Shown one piece after another: positions 1 through 8,498 of a DNA stretch of 36,694 nt. Where the stretch lies: the NCBI RefSeq assembly GCF_030695085.1, contig NZ_JAUYTS010000062.1:1-36694 (forward strand), in the 5' to 3' direction. The translations under genes were made by a program, and so were the position numbers. This DNA is from Falsiroseomonas sp. GTDB taxonomy: Bacteria > Pseudomonadota > Alphaproteobacteria > Acetobacterales > Acetobacteraceae. Positions within the stretch are counted from its first letter, which is position 1. Every line of letters starts with the position of its first letter. Below the pieces are notes generated by a model, which did no database searches, had not been told where the DNA came from, and worked only from the letters and a program-made list of their open reading frames with translations.

Positions 1-69
1 GGCCAGCGGTACCGCCGAACAAGCGGTTGCTCCGGCCCCCTCTCCACTCCTGCTCAAAGGTCCCGTGGT

Positions 70-121
70 CCAGGAGGCCACTGCCTCCTGGCGGGAGGGT
101 GCAGGGAGGGCAGAGCCCTCC
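70..121. repeat. Two adjacent perfect hairpins upstream of the YjbH gene
   Basis: Hairpin 1 has a 9-bp perfect stem (CCAGGAGGC at 70-78, GCCTCCTGG at 83-91) with a 4-nt loop. Hairpin 2 has a 7-bp stem (GGAGGGC at 105-111, GCCCTCC at 115-121) with a 3-nt loop. There is no T-tract, so this is not a classical intrinsic terminator. The second stem ends one base before the preferred start codon of the next gene and would hide its ribosome binding region. It may be a dispersed palindromic intergenic element of the kind found in Acetobacteraceae. That last point is from memory and untested. Confidence 0.6.
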
Positions 122-2206
122 TTGCGAATCACCGGCGCCGCCCTCCTCCTCACGCTGTTCCTGCCCGCCACCGCCGTGGCGGAGGAGGTGCCGGGGACCG
201 GGTCCAGCTATGGCGGGATTGGGCTCATTGAGATGCGGACTGCGCGGTTTCGGCCGGATGGGGTGGTCGAGGCCGGGTCGTCGGTACGGCATCAGCGGCG
301 CTTTCATTTCATCAATTGGCAGGCCTTGCCGTGGCTGGAGACGAGTTTCCGGGTGGCGGAGCGGCTGGATGGGACCAGTGGCGCGGGGATGACCACGGAC
401 CGGTCCTTCGATGTGAAGCTGCGCCTGCTGGCGGAGTCGGATTGGGCGCCGGCGTTGGCGGTGGGGTTGCAGGATTTCATCGGCACCGGGTTGTATTCGG
501 GCGAGTATGTCGTGGCGTCGAAGCGCTTCGGGCGGTGGGATGCGACGCTCGGCCTGGGCTGGGGGCGGTTGGGCACTGGGGATGATTTCGGCAATCCGCT
601 GACCGGCGTGTCGCCGCGCTTCGAGGAGCGGCCGCGGGATGTCGGCCAGGGCGGCTCGGTCAACACCTTTCCCTTCTTCCGAGGCGAACAGGCGGCGGTG
701 TTCGGCGGGCTGGAATATTCGTTGCCGGAGGTGTGGACGCCGTTTGGTGGCGTCGAGGGTCTGCGCGCCAAGGTCGAGTATTCCGGCGATGCGCTGCGCG
801 ATGAGCGTGGCGGCTGGCCGGCGCGGACCACGGGGCTGCGGGGCGAGGCGCGCAGCCGCGTGAATTACGGACTGCATTGGTCGAATGGCTGGCTCGATGC
901 CGGGCTGGACTGGGTGCATGGCACGGACCTGCTGTTCCGCGTCTCCGCCCGCTTCAATCCGGATCGGGTGCCGGAGCAAGCCAGGCTGCCCGCCCTCGGC
1001 GCGCGCCCGGCGGTGGCCCCGGCGCCCGAGGATGCGGTGCGGGAGGCGTTGCGCCAGGCCGGCTTCCGCCCGGTGGCGGTGGAGATCGCGGGGGCGGAGG
1101 CGCGGATCGCCGTGGCGGGCGGCCGGCAGCGCCGGCTGGCCGGCGCCGCCGGGCGGGTGCTGCGCGCGGTGCAGCCGCATCTGCCGCGCGAGGTGGAAAG
1201 GCTGCGCCTGTCCTGGCGCCAGGCGGGGGTGGAGGTGGCGCGGCTGACCTTGCCGCGGCGCGCGATGGAATCCGCCAGCCGGGGCGATGGCAGTGCGGAG
1301 GACGTGTTCTTCGCCAGCACGCTGGAGCCGGCCGGCGCCGATCGCTTCGGGCTGATGGGCGGCGGTACCGGCTTCGCCTGGGGTGCGGAGCCGCAGCTTT
1401 CCCTGCTGCTCGGCGATCCGTCGCGGACGCTGCGCTGGCAGATCGCCGCCGTGGCGGGTGGGCGGGCGGAACTGGGGCAGGGCTTTGCCATCGCCGGCAG
1501 CCTTTCCCGCGCCCTGGCCGGCAACCTGGCCGGGGCGCCGCCTTCCGACAGCGTGCTGCCGCGCGTGCGGAGCGAGGTGGCGCGCTATGCGCGGGAGGGG
1601 GAGACGGCGATCCCGGCGCTGTATGGCGAACGCATCTGGGGGCTGGGGCCGGACATCTTCGGCCGGGTCACCGCGGGGTATCTGGAGCCGATGTTCGCCG
1701 GCGTCTCGGCGGAGGTGCTGTGGCGCCCGCATGACCGGCCCTGGGCGCTGGGTGTCGAGGTCGCGCGGGTGGCGCAGCGGGATTATGACCAGCAATTCGG
1801 CGTGCGGGACTATCAGGTAACAACCGGGCATGTCTCGGCCTATGCCGACCTGCCCTGGTTCAACCTGTATGGCGTGGCCCGCGCCGGGCGGTATCTGGCG
1901 GGGGATTGGGGCGGCACGCTGGAGGTTGGCCGGCGCTTTGCCAGCGGCATCGAGATCGGCGGCTTCGCCACGCTGACGGATGTGCCCTTCAGCCAGTTCG
2001 GCGAGGGCAGCTTCGACCGCGGCATCTTCATCCGCATCCCGCTCGACCTGTTCGGCATCGAGACGCGCGCGGTGGCGCCGGTGGTGGTGCGGAGCGTGAC
2101 GCGCGATGGCGGCGCCCGGCTCGCCGTGGACAACCCGCTATGGGAGGTGACGCGGGAGGGAAGGAGCCGGGCGTTGCAGGATGGGTTCCGGGACTTCCTG
2201 CGATAA
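122..2206 (+). CDS. YjbH-family outer-membrane/exopolysaccharide-associated lipoprotein-like protein
   Basis: The protein (694 aa from this start) resembles the YjbH family, whose E. coli member belongs to the yjbEFGH exopolysaccharide operon; family members are about 700 aa. Residues 1-20 form a hydrophobic signal peptide ending near AVAEE. The mature chain opens with a conserved-looking GIGLIEMRTARF block, and a second similar beta-rich half starts near GADRFGLMGGGTGFAWG, fitting two YjbH repeats. No lipobox cysteine is visible, so it is probably secreted or outer-membrane associated. The frame is open to the window edge and a GTG lies at 65. The TTG at 122 is preferred because it starts the signal peptide and lies after two palindromes. 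yjbEFG are not in the window. The stop is directly next to the convergent ccmI stop. Confidence 0.75.
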   Translation: MRITGAALLLTLFLPATAVAEEVPGTGSSYGGIGLIEMRTARFRPDGVVEAGSSVRHQRRFHFINWQALPWLETSFRVAERLDGTSGAGMTTDRSFDVKLRLLAESDWAPALAVGLQDFIGTGLYSGEYVVASKRFGRWDATLGLGWGRLGTGDDFGNPLTGVSPRFEERPRDVGQGGSVNTFPFFRGEQAAVFGGLEYSLPEVWTPFGGVEGLRAKVEYSGDALRDERGGWPARTTGLRGEARSRVNYGLHWSNGWLDAGLDWVHGTDLLFRVSARFNPDRVPEQARLPALGARPAVAPAPEDAVREALRQAGFRPVAVEIAGAEARIAVAGGRQRRLAGAAGRVLRAVQPHLPREVERLRLSWRQAGVEVARLTLPRRAMESASRGDGSAEDVFFASTLEPAGADRFGLMGGGTGFAWGAEPQLSLLLGDPSRTLRWQIAAVAGGRAELGQGFAIAGSLSRALAGNLAGAPPSDSVLPRVRSEVARYAREGETAIPALYGERIWGLGPDIFGRVTAGYLEPMFAGVSAEVLWRPHDRPWALGVEVARVAQRDYDQQFGVRDYQVTTGHVSAYADLPWFNLYGVARAGRYLAGDWGGTLEVGRRFASGIEIGGFATLTDVPFSQFGEGSFDRGIFIRIPLDLFGIETRAVAPVVVRSVTRDGGARLAVDNPLWEVTREGRSRALQDGFRDFLR

Positions 2207-3004
2207 TCAGGGAAGGGTCTGCAGCTGCCGCTCCACCACGCCGCGCCAGGGCGCCTGGGGTGGTGCCTCGGACAGCAGGGCCTGCCAGATGCGGCGGGCA
2301 TTCTCGGGCCGGCCGGCGCGGGCTTCCGCCAGCCCGGACAGGAAGCGCAGCCGCGGTTCCTGCGGTGCGGAGCCCAGCGCGCGGGCGATCAGCGCGGTGG
2401 CGGCGGCGTGTTCGCCACGCTCGATCTCCAGCTCCGCCAGGTCGCCGGCCAGTTCGGGATCGAAGCGCGCCTCCAGCGCGATGCGGTAGGCGCCGGCGGC
2501 TTCCGCCAGGCGGCCGCGGGACCGTTCGGCATTGCCGAGCAGGACGTGCCCCTGGCGGCCCATCTCGCTGGCAGGGTCCAGCGCGGCGACGCGGGTGCGC
2601 AGCGTCTCCAGCATCCGGTCCTCGGCCTCCGCCATGCGCTGGCGTTCCTCGAAGGGCACCGCGGGCATGTCCGGCGTACCGCGCACCATGTACAGGCCGA
2701 GCGCCGCGGCCGGCAGCAGGAAGACCAGGGCGGCGAGCAGCGCCGGGGTGCGGCCGGAACTGCCGATATCCTTGGCGTCTCCCGGTGCGGCCAGGATGCG
2801 GCGCTGCACTTCCAGCCGTGCCGCCTGGTGCTGCGCCGTATCGAGGCGGCCGGTCTCCAATTCCCGGTCCAGCTCCGCAAGCTGCGCCTGGTACAAGGCG
2901 AGGTCCGCCTCCGCCCGGCCGCGCAGGCGGGCGGGGCGAATCAGCATCCAGGCAAGCGGCGCCAAGGCGAGCACCGTGAGGCCGCCGAGCAAAAGCCAGA
3001 TCAC
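2207..3004 (-). CDS. ccmI: Cytochrome c biogenesis protein CcmI (CycH)
   Basis: 265 aa. CcmI is the apocytochrome c chaperone of the System I haem ligation complex in the inner membrane. It starts with a GTG whose bases overlap the ccmH stop (GTGA). A first TM segment (VIWLLLGGLTVLALAPLAW) is followed by a cytoplasmic or linker region rich in charged and leucine residues (AEADLALYQAQLAELDREL). A second TM segment (LLAALVFLLPAAALGLYMV) comes next, and then a periplasmic TPR-like region (GRLAEAAGAYRIAL, GEHAAATALIARAL, GRPENARRIWQALL). This layout is typical of CcmI. It is the last gene of the ccm operon and its TGA directly abuts the TAA of the convergent YjbH gene, leaving no room for a separate terminator. 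Confidence 0.9.
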   Translation of the reverse strand: MIWLLLGGLTVLALAPLAWMLIRPARLRGRAEADLALYQAQLAELDRELETGRLDTAQHQAARLEVQRRILAAPGDAKDIGSSGRTPALLAALVFLLPAAALGLYMVRGTPDMPAVPFEERQRMAEAEDRMLETLRTRVAALDPASEMGRQGHVLLGNAERSRGRLAEAAGAYRIALEARFDPELAGDLAELEIERGEHAAATALIARALGSAPQEPRLRFLSGLAEARAGRPENARRIWQALLSEAPPQAPWRGVVERQLQTLP

Positions 3005-3519
3005 GCCTTGGTTCCATCCTTCTTGGGTCGCAACGGCCCCGCCATGGCGGGGCCTCGGAGCGCGGCCTCGATCTCGGCCAGGCGGCGCTGTTCCTCCGCG
3101 TTCAGGGGCGCGGGGGCCGGCGTGGAGGCGCTGCCGCGGCGGGCCAGCAGGATCAGCCCGAAGCCCACCAGCAACGCCACCAGCGGCGTCGCCCACAGGA
3201 TGAGTGTGTTCCAGGCGAAGGGCGGCCGCAGCAGCACGAAATCGCCGTAGCGGGCGTGCAGGAAGCTTTTCACCTCCCGGTCGCTGTCACCGGCGGAGAT
3301 GCGTTCGCGCACCAGCAGGCGCAGGTCGCGGGCCAGGCCGACTTCGCTGTCCTCGATCGACTGGTTCTGGCAGACCATGCAGCGGATCTCGCGGCCCAGA
3401 TTGCGGGCGCGGTCCTCCAGCACCGGATCGGGCAGCATGTCCCCGGGGCTGGTGACCGCGACGGCAGGGCCGGCCAGTAGCGGCGCAAGCAGCAAAACCA
3501 GCAACATCAAGAACGACAT
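3001..3519 (-). CDS. ccmH: Cytochrome c-type biogenesis protein CcmH (CycL)
   Basis: 172 aa. CcmH is a membrane-anchored periplasmic thiol oxidoreductase that reduces the CXXCH cysteines of apocytochrome c before haem attachment. A signal peptide (MSFLMLLVLLLAPLLAGPAVA) precedes the signature RCMVCQNQSI with redox cysteines C47 and C50. A C-terminal TM segment (ILWATPLVALLVGFGLILLA) and a short cytoplasmic tail follow. The start at 3519 is chosen because it begins the signal peptide. The frame stays open upstream to 3741 through a hairpin-rich gap, but that extension is arginine/alanine-rich and unlike the family. It overlaps ccmI by four bases. Confidence 0.92.
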   Translation of the reverse strand: MSFLMLLVLLLAPLLAGPAVAVTSPGDMLPDPVLEDRARNLGREIRCMVCQNQSIEDSEVGLARDLRLLVRERISAGDSDREVKSFLHARYGDFVLLRPPFAWNTLILWATPLVALLVGFGLILLARRGSASTPAPAPLNAEEQRRLAEIEAALRGPAMAGPLRPKKDGTKA

Positions 3520-3520
3520 G

Positions 3521-3627
3521 CGGCCCGCCAAGCGGGCCGAGCGCGCGAATGCGCGCCGCGCCAAGACCAACCACGCGGCCGGGCCCGTCCGTGCAAGGCG
3601 CGCAGGCAAGGCGGCGGAGCCGCCGCC
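3521..3627. repeat. Cluster of three hairpins in the ccmG-ccmH gap
   Basis: This sits in the 127-nt gap between ccmG and ccmH, the only large gap in an operon of overlapping genes. It holds three perfect or near-perfect palindromes: CGGCCCGC/GCGGGCCG (3521-3528/3532-3539, 3-nt loop), GCGCGC/GCGCGC (3541-3546/3551-3556) and GGCGGC/GCCGCC (3610-3615/3622-3627, with further pairing inside). None is followed by a T-tract in the operon direction. They could be REP-like insertions, mRNA processing sites or partial attenuators. The sequence gives no way to choose. Confidence 0.55.
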
Positions 3628-3646
3628 CGCCGCTTGAGGGCAAGAA

Positions 3647-4210
3647 TCAAGCATATCTGCGAAGCAGTATGCGAAGGTCCTGTTCCAGGACCTCGTCGGT
3701 GATCGGGCCGGCATAGCGCCAGCGGATGATGCCCTGCGCATCCAGCAGGTAGGTCTCCGGCACGCCGAAGACGCCCCAGTCGATGGCGACGCGGCCGGGT
3801 ATGTCCTGCGCCAGGCGGTTGAACGGATTGCCGTGGCGGCGGATGAACTGGAGGCTGTCGGCCGCCTTGTCCTTGTAGGCGATGCCGAACACCGGCACGC
3901 CTTCCCGCGAAAGCCGCATCAGCTGCGGGTGTTCGATGATGCAGGGCACGCACCAGCTCGCCCAGAAATTCACCAGCACCGGCCGGCCGATGCCGCGCAG
4001 GTCCGCGGAGCCGAAGGGCTCGACGCCAGATTCGGGCAGCGCCGGCAGGGTGAAGTCCGGCGGCGCCTGGCCAATCAGGGCGGAGGGCACGCCGCGCGGA
4101 TTATAGGCGCCGGTGCGCTGGCGATTGAGCGCCGTGTAGAAGCCGACCCCGCCCACCGCCGCGATGGCGAAGGGTGCTGACAGCAACAGGCGGCGGGAGG
4201 TGGGTGTCAT
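3647..4210 (-). CDS. ccmG: Thiol:disulfide interchange protein CcmG (DsbE)
   Basis: 187 aa. CcmG is a membrane-tethered periplasmic thioredoxin-fold protein that passes reducing equivalents to CcmH or apocytochrome c. An N-terminal uncleaved TM anchor (residues 6-26) leads into a TlpA/DsbE domain with PDFTLPAL, the active site FWASWCVPC (C87, C90) and the cis-proline region GVPETYLLD. These are the standard DsbE motifs. The ATG overlaps the stop of ccmF (ATGA), which supports both the start and translational coupling. The next gene, ccmH, is separated by an unusual hairpin-filled gap. Confidence 0.93.
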   Translation of the reverse strand: MTPTSRRLLLSAPFAIAAVGGVGFYTALNRQRTGAYNPRGVPSALIGQAPPDFTLPALPESGVEPFGSADLRGIGRPVLVNFWASWCVPCIIEHPQLMRLSREGVPVFGIAYKDKAADSLQFIRRHGNPFNRLAQDIPGRVAIDWGVFGVPETYLLDAQGIIRWRYAGPITDEVLEQDLRILLRRYA

Positions 4211-6189
4211 GCCGGCCTCGTCGTCGGCGCGGCGCGAATCGCCGCGCGGTTCGGCGCGGAGACGCGCACGCGCCGGTCCGCCAGGGACAGCGCGGCGCCG
4301 AGCGCCATGATGGCGGCGCCGATCCAGATCCAGGGCGCCAGCAGGTTGTAGTGCACGCGCACCACGGCGCGGCCGGTCGCGGCCTCCTCCTCCCCGATCA
4401 CGGCGTAGAGGTCGGCCATCAGGTTGGTGTGGATGGCGACCTCCGTCGTGTGCATGCGCGCCACGGGGAAGAAGCGGCGCGCGGGGGTCATCACCCGCAG
4501 CTCGCGGCCGTCGCGCAGCACGGTGATATAGGCGCGGCGCGCGGTCCAGTTCGGGCCGACCTCATCGCGCACGCTGTCGAGACGCCATTCATAGCCGGCC
4601 AAGGTGGTGGATTCGCCGGCCGCCAACGACACGAGCCGTTCCTGCGCCAGCCCCATGCCGGCAATGCCGGCCGCGGTGATGCCGATGCCGGCATGGGCGA
4701 TGGCCGCCCCCCAAGCCGCGCGCGGCAGGCCCTTCGCACGGCTCCACGCGTTGCCGAGACTGGTGCGGAACAGCGCGGTACGGTCGGCGATGTCGGCAAA
4801 GGCCGCACCCACGACCCAGGCGGCGAAGGCGAAGCCCACCGCGGGCAGCACCTGCTGGCCGGAGGCGAGCAGCGCCACGAAGAAAGTGGCAAAGCCGATT
4901 ACGGCGACCCACCACAGCTTCATCACCACCGGCACAAGCTGCGCCCGCTTCCAGGGCATCAGCGGCCCGGCCGCCATCGCCAGCAGCAGCGGCACCACCA
5001 GCGGGAAGCTCGCCGCGTTGAAGAAGGGCGGGCCGACGGAAACCTTGCTGCCGAACAGCGCGTCGGCGAATAGCGGCCACAGCGTGCCGACGAAGACCAC
5101 CGCGGTGATCGAGCAGATCAGCAGGTTGTTCAGCACGATCGCGCCCTCACGCGAGACCGGCGCGAAGACCCCCGTGGGGATCATGGCCCGAGCCCGGAAG
5201 GCGAACAGCAGGAAGGCGCCGGCCAGGTAGAACATCAGCAGGCCAAGAATGAACAGCCCGCGCTCCGGGTCGTTGGCGAAGGAATGCACGCTGTTCAGCA
5301 CGCCCGAGCGCACCAGGAAGGTGCCGAGCAGCGACATGCCGAAGGCGATGATCGCCAGCAGGATGGTCCAGGTTTTCAGCGCCTCCCGCTTTTCGACCAC
5401 GATGGCGGAATGCAGCAGCGCGGTGCCGATCAGCCAGGGCAGCAGGGAGGCGTTCTCGACCGGGTCCCAGAACCAGTAGCCGCCCCAGCCGAGTTCGTAA
5501 TAGGCCCACCAGGACCCCAGCGCGATGCCCATGGTCAGGAAGGACCAGGCGGCCAGCGACCAGGGTCGCACCCAGCGGCCCCAGGCGGCGTCCACGCGCC
5601 CCTCGATCAGCGCCGCGATGGCGAAGGCGAAGGTCACGGCGTAGCCGACATAGCCGAGGTAGAGCAGCGGCGGATGCAGCGCGAGGCCGATATCCTGCAG
5701 GATCGGGTTCAGCCCCTGGCCATCCAGCGCCGGCGGCCAGACCCGCTCGAAGGGGTTCGAGGTCTTGATGGTGAAGGCGAGGAAGCCGAGCGAGATCAGC
5801 CCGAGCACGCCCAGCACCCGCGCGCGCAACGCGGTCGGCAATTCGCGCCCGAAGGCGGAAACGGCCGCGCCGCAAATGCCCAGGATCATGATCCAGAGCA
5901 CCAGGGACCCCTCGTGGTTCCCCCAGGTGCCGGTGATCTTGTAGAGCATCGGCTTGGCCGAATGGCTGTTCTGCACGACGTTCACCACCGTCGTGTCATT
6001 GATCGCGTAGGAATACATCAGGCAGCCGAAGGCGGTGGCGATGGCTAGGCACTGGCCGAGCGCCAGCGGCGCGCCGGTTGCCATCATCCGCCCGTTGCGC
6101 ATCTCGGCGCCCAGCAGCGGCAGGATGGATTGCGCCAGCGCCAGGATCATCGCCAGCGCCAGCGCGAAATGGCCGAGTTCCGCGATCAT
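4207..6189 (-). CDS. ccmF: Haem lyase CcmF
   Basis: 660 aa, normal length for CcmF. It is the polytopic inner-membrane subunit that, with CcmH and CcmI, ligates haem to apocytochrome c. Many TM segments are visible. The tryptophan-rich WWD signature lies at about residues 235-251 ([19 protein letters not shown]). Conserved histidines are seen in GTWGNHEGS and [13 protein letters not shown], which are candidate haem ligands. Start and stop both lie in 4-base ATGA overlaps with ccmE and ccmG. It is the largest gene of the operon and looks intact. Confidence 0.95.
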   Translation of the reverse strand: MIAELGHFALALAMILALAQSILPLLGAEMRNGRMMATGAPLALGQCLAIATAFGCLMYSYAINDTTVVNVVQNSHSAKPMLYKITGTWGNHEGSLVLWIMILGICGAAVSAFGRELPTALRARVLGVLGLISLGFLAFTIKTSNPFERVWPPALDGQGLNPILQDIGLALHPPLLYLGYVGYAVTFAFAIAALIEGRVDAAWGRWVRPWSLAAWSFLTMGIALGSWWAYYELGWGGYWFWDPVENASLLPWLIGTALLHSAIVVEKREALKTWTILLAIIAFGMSLLGTFLVRSGVLNSVHSFANDPERGLFILGLLMFYLAGAFLLFAFRARAMIPTGVFAPVSREGAIVLNNLLICSITAVVFVGTLWPLFADALFGSKVSVGPPFFNAASFPLVVPLLLAMAAGPLMPWKRAQLVPVVMKLWWVAVIGFATFFVALLASGQQVLPAVGFAFAAWVVGAAFADIADRTALFRTSLGNAWSRAKGLPRAAWGAAIAHAGIGITAAGIAGMGLAQERLVSLAAGESTTLAGYEWRLDSVRDEVGPNWTARRAYITVLRDGRELRVMTPARRFFPVARMHTTEVAIHTNLMADLYAVIGEEEAATGRAVVRVHYNLLAPWIWIGAAIMALGAALSLADRRVRVSAPNRAAIRAAPTTRPA

Positions 6190-6704
6190 GATCCGCCGCC
6201 CCCCGTGCGGGTTGGTTGCATCGTGTTCCAGGTGGCGGCCGGCGGCGGCGTGCCCTGTTCGGGCTGCCAGTGGCCAGCGCGCTTCAGCGCATCCGCGACC
6301 TCGGGCGGCATGTAGGTTTCATCGTGGCGGGCCAGCACTTCCGTGGCGCGGAACATGCCATCCGTGCCGAAGCGCCCGGCGGTGACCACGCCCTGGCCCT
6401 CGCGGAACAGGTCCGGCAGCACGCCCTGGTAGGTGACGGGGATGGTGTTGGCGCCATCCGTCACGCGGAAGCGGATGGTCGGGCGGTCCCCATTGGCGGA
6501 TTGCTCGCGCTCCACGCTGCCGGCCTCGACCAGCCCGCCGAGGCGGAAGGACCGTTCCGGTGCCGGACGTTCGGCGATGATGTCGGAGGGGGATCGGAAG
6601 AAGACGATATTGTCCTGGAAGGCGGTCAGCGTCAGCGCGGTGGCGCTGCCGACGCCAATGCCACAGAGCAACAGGATCCAGAGGCGACGGCGCTTGCGGG
6701 TCAT
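6186..6704 (-). CDS. ccmE: Haem chaperone CcmE
   Basis: 172 aa. CcmE binds haem covalently in the periplasm and hands it to CcmF. An N-terminal basic stretch and TM anchor (residues 8-28) precede an OB-fold-like domain ([27 protein letters not shown]-like [16 protein letters not shown]). The haem-binding motif is [13 protein letters not shown], with H127 as the covalent haem residue and Y131 four residues on. A flexible glycine/proline-rich tail ends the protein, as in other alphaproteobacterial CcmE. It overlaps ccmD and ccmF by four bases each. Confidence 0.95.
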   Translation of the reverse strand: MTRKRRRLWILLLCGIGVGSATALTLTAFQDNIVFFRSPSDIIAERPAPERSFRLGGLVEAGSVEREQSANGDRPTIRFRVTDGANTIPVTYQGVLPDLFREGQGVVTAGRFGTDGMFRATEVLARHDETYMPPEVADALKRAGHWQPEQGTPPPAATWNTMQPTRTGGGGS

Positions 6705-6847
6705 GTCTCTCTCTCACCCCGAGGGTCGAGGCGCTTCAGTTTCGCCACCGCCTGCCGCTGCCGCAGCACGGCCGCCACGGCCAGGCCACCGAATACGGCC
6801 AGCGTGCCCGCCCAGGATAGCGTGATGTGAATCCAATGGCTTGTCAT
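6701..6847 (-). CDS. ccmD: Haem exporter accessory protein CcmD
   Basis: 48 aa, small enough to be missed by gene finders. It begins [14 protein letters not shown], continues as one TM segment ([17 protein letters not shown]) and ends with a basic, charged tail ([13 protein letters not shown]). A short N-terminal aromatic/His segment, one TM helix and a charged cytoplasmic tail is the usual CcmD layout. CcmD helps release holo-CcmE from the CcmABC transporter. It lies exactly between ccmC and ccmE, 20 nt after the ccmC stop, and its TGA overlaps the ccmE ATG. Position and topology, not sequence identity, carry the assignment. Confidence 0.85.
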   Translation of the reverse strand: MTSHWIHITLSWAGTLAVFGGLAVAAVLRQRQAVAKLKRLDPRGERET

Positions 6848-6867
6848 GGATCAACCCACCCCGGCAT

Positions 6868-7656
6868 TCATGCGGCCACATCCGCGCGCCGGGCGCGGGC
6901 GGTCTCCAGCGCCCGGATGCGGCGCTCCATCACCGCGGCCCGGGTGCGGGCCAGCACCACGGCGGCCAGCAGCAGGGAAAAGCCGATGGCGCAGACCAGC
7001 AGCGGGTACAGCATGTCCACATGCATCCCCGGCGCATCCAGCCGGGTGACGCTGGCCGGCTGGTGCAGGGTGTTCCACCAGTCGACGGAGAATTTCACGA
7101 TCGGCAGGTTCACCAGCCCGACCAGCGCCAGGATGGCGCCGGCCCGCGCACCGCGATCCGCCTCGTCGAAGGCGCGCACCAGGGCGGCATGGCCGAGCCA
7201 GAGGAAGAACAGCACCAGCACACTGGTCAGCCGCGCATCCCAGACCCACCAGGTGCCCCACATCGGCTTGCCCCACAGGCTGCCGGTGGCCAGGCACAAG
7301 GCGGTGACGGCGGCGCCGACCGGCGAAAGCTCCCGCGCCGCCAGATCCGCCAGCGGGTGCCGCCAGATCAGCGACATCAGGGACAGGATGCCGAGGCCCA
7401 GATAGCCGCCCATGGCCAGCCAGGCCATCGGGACATGGACGTACATGATGCGGACCGTCTCGCCCTGCTGCCAATCGGCCGGCGCGAAGCCCAGCGCCCA
7501 GATGGTGCCCCAGGCGGTGACGCCCAGCGCGAGCACCCAGAGCCAGGGCATGACCCGCCCGGTCAGCCGCAGGAAGCGTCCCGGATTGGCAAAGCGGTGC
7601 AGGGACCGCTGTCCCGGTTGCGGGGCGGTGAGGGGCGGGCCCGCTTTGCGGGGCAT
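6868..7656 (-). CDS. ccmC: Haem transporter/CcmE-loading protein CcmC
   Basis: 262 aa from the ATG at 7656. CcmC presents haem to CcmE in the periplasm. The family core starts at LHRFANPGRFLRL and has about six TM segments, with the WWD signature at about residues 130-145 (KPMWGTWWVWDARLTS) and the histidine motif YVHVPMAW (H74). A second conserved region, WWNTLHQPAS, follows. The roughly 18 residues before the core are not conserved in my memory of the family; no better start codon lies between, although the true start is uncertain. It is the first ccm gene here. ccmA and ccmB are not in the window. Confidence 0.93.
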   Translation of the reverse strand: MPRKAGPPLTAPQPGQRSLHRFANPGRFLRLTGRVMPWLWVLALGVTAWGTIWALGFAPADWQQGETVRIMYVHVPMAWLAMGGYLGLGILSLMSLIWRHPLADLAARELSPVGAAVTALCLATGSLWGKPMWGTWWVWDARLTSVLVLFFLWLGHAALVRAFDEADRGARAGAILALVGLVNLPIVKFSVDWWNTLHQPASVTRLDAPGMHVDMLYPLLVCAIGFSLLLAAVVLARTRAAVMERRIRALETARARRADVAA

Positions 7657-7766
7657 GAGGGGTCTGGCGTCCACATCCCTAGAGTAAGGGCGCTTCGCGC
7701 CGGATTGAAGCCATCGCCTGGGGGCGTTACGTCTGAATCTTGCAACCAAGCCGCCGGGAGACGCCC
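7657..7766. promoter_or_regulatory. Divergent intergenic region between ccmC and the YciI gene
   Basis: These 110 bases separate the minus-strand ccm operon from a plus-strand four-gene run, so both promoters should lie here. I see no convincing -35/-10 pair. A Shine-Dalgarno-like GGGAG at 7756-7760 precedes the ATG at 7767. Assignment is by position only. Confidence 0.4.
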
Positions 7767-8057
7767 ATGCTGTTCGCCATCACCTGCTCCGACAAGCCGA
7801 ATTCCCTGGACCTCCGCATGGCCACGCGGCCGACCCATCTTGAATATCTGAAGTCCAAGATGGAGGGTTTCGTCGTGGTCGGCCCGGTGCTGGACGCCGA
7901 GGGCAAGCCCTGCGGCAGCCTGTTCGTGGTGGAAGCCGAGGACCAGGCCGCCGCCGAGGCCTTCGCCGCCGGCGACCCCTATGCCAAGGCCGGGCTGTTC
8001 GAGACGGTGCAGGTGCGGCCGTTCCGCATGGTCTTCAAGGACGGGGCAATGGTCTGA
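7767..8057 (+). CDS. YciI family protein
   Basis: 96 aa, the usual size for this small ferredoxin-like alpha/beta family. It begins MLFAITCSDKPNSLDLR and contains THLEYLKS, a histidine-containing segment typical of YciI proteins, then GSLFVVEAEDQAAAEAFAAGDPYAKAGLF, the conserved D-P-Y/F-x-x-A-G-L motif. The molecular role is not firmly known; some relatives are dehydrochlorinases or muconolactone-isomerase-like enzymes. The ATG is preceded by GGGAG. Its stop shares one base with the EVE gene start (TGATG), so the two are probably co-translated. Confidence 0.85.
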   Translation: MLFAITCSDKPNSLDLRMATRPTHLEYLKSKMEGFVVVGPVLDAEGKPCGSLFVVEAEDQAAAEAFAAGDPYAKAGLFETVQVRPFRMVFKDGAMV

Positions 8058-8494
8058 TGTCCCCCGCACGCCAGTACTGGTTGGTAAAATCGGAGCCGGA
8101 CGCGTTTTCCTGGGACCAGCAGGTGGCGAACGGCATTGAGCCCTGGACCGGCGTGCGGAACCACATGGCCAAGGCCAATCTCAAGGCCATGCGGAAGGGC
8201 GACCTGGCCTTCTTCTACCACTCCAACATCGGCAAGGAGATTGTCGGCGTGGTGGAGGTGGCGAAGGAGGCCTATCCCGACCCCTCGGTGGAGCCTGGCA
8301 CCAAAGGAGACTGGGTCTGCGTCGACATGCAGGCGGTCGGGCCGATGCCGAAGCCGGTGACGCTGGCCGAGATCAAGGCGGAGCCCGACTTTTCCGTGTT
8401 TGCCCTGGTGCGGATGTCGCGGCTTTCGGTCATGCCGGTCTCGGCCGAGCATTGGAAGAAGCTGGCGAAGATGGGCGGCTGGAAGGGGAAGTAG
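8057..8494 (+). CDS. EVE domain protein (PUA-like fold)
   Basis: 145 aa. The EVE motif family has a PUA/ASCH-like fold thought to bind modified bases in nucleic acid. Visible family motifs are YWLVKSEPDAFSW at the N-terminus, WTGVRNHMAKANL, GDLAFFYHSN, IVGVVEVAKEAYPD and the C-terminal SVMPVSAEHWKKL. A single EVE domain fills the whole protein. It overlaps the YciI gene by one base. YciI and EVE genes are often neighbours in Alphaproteobacteria in my recollection, frequently near gpsA and tsaD, which are absent here. Confidence 0.9.
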   Translation: MSPARQYWLVKSEPDAFSWDQQVANGIEPWTGVRNHMAKANLKAMRKGDLAFFYHSNIGKEIVGVVEVAKEAYPDPSVEPGTKGDWVCVDMQAVGPMPKPVTLAEIKAEPDFSVFALVRMSRLSVMPVSAEHWKKLAKMGGWKGK

Positions 8495-8498
8495 GGCG

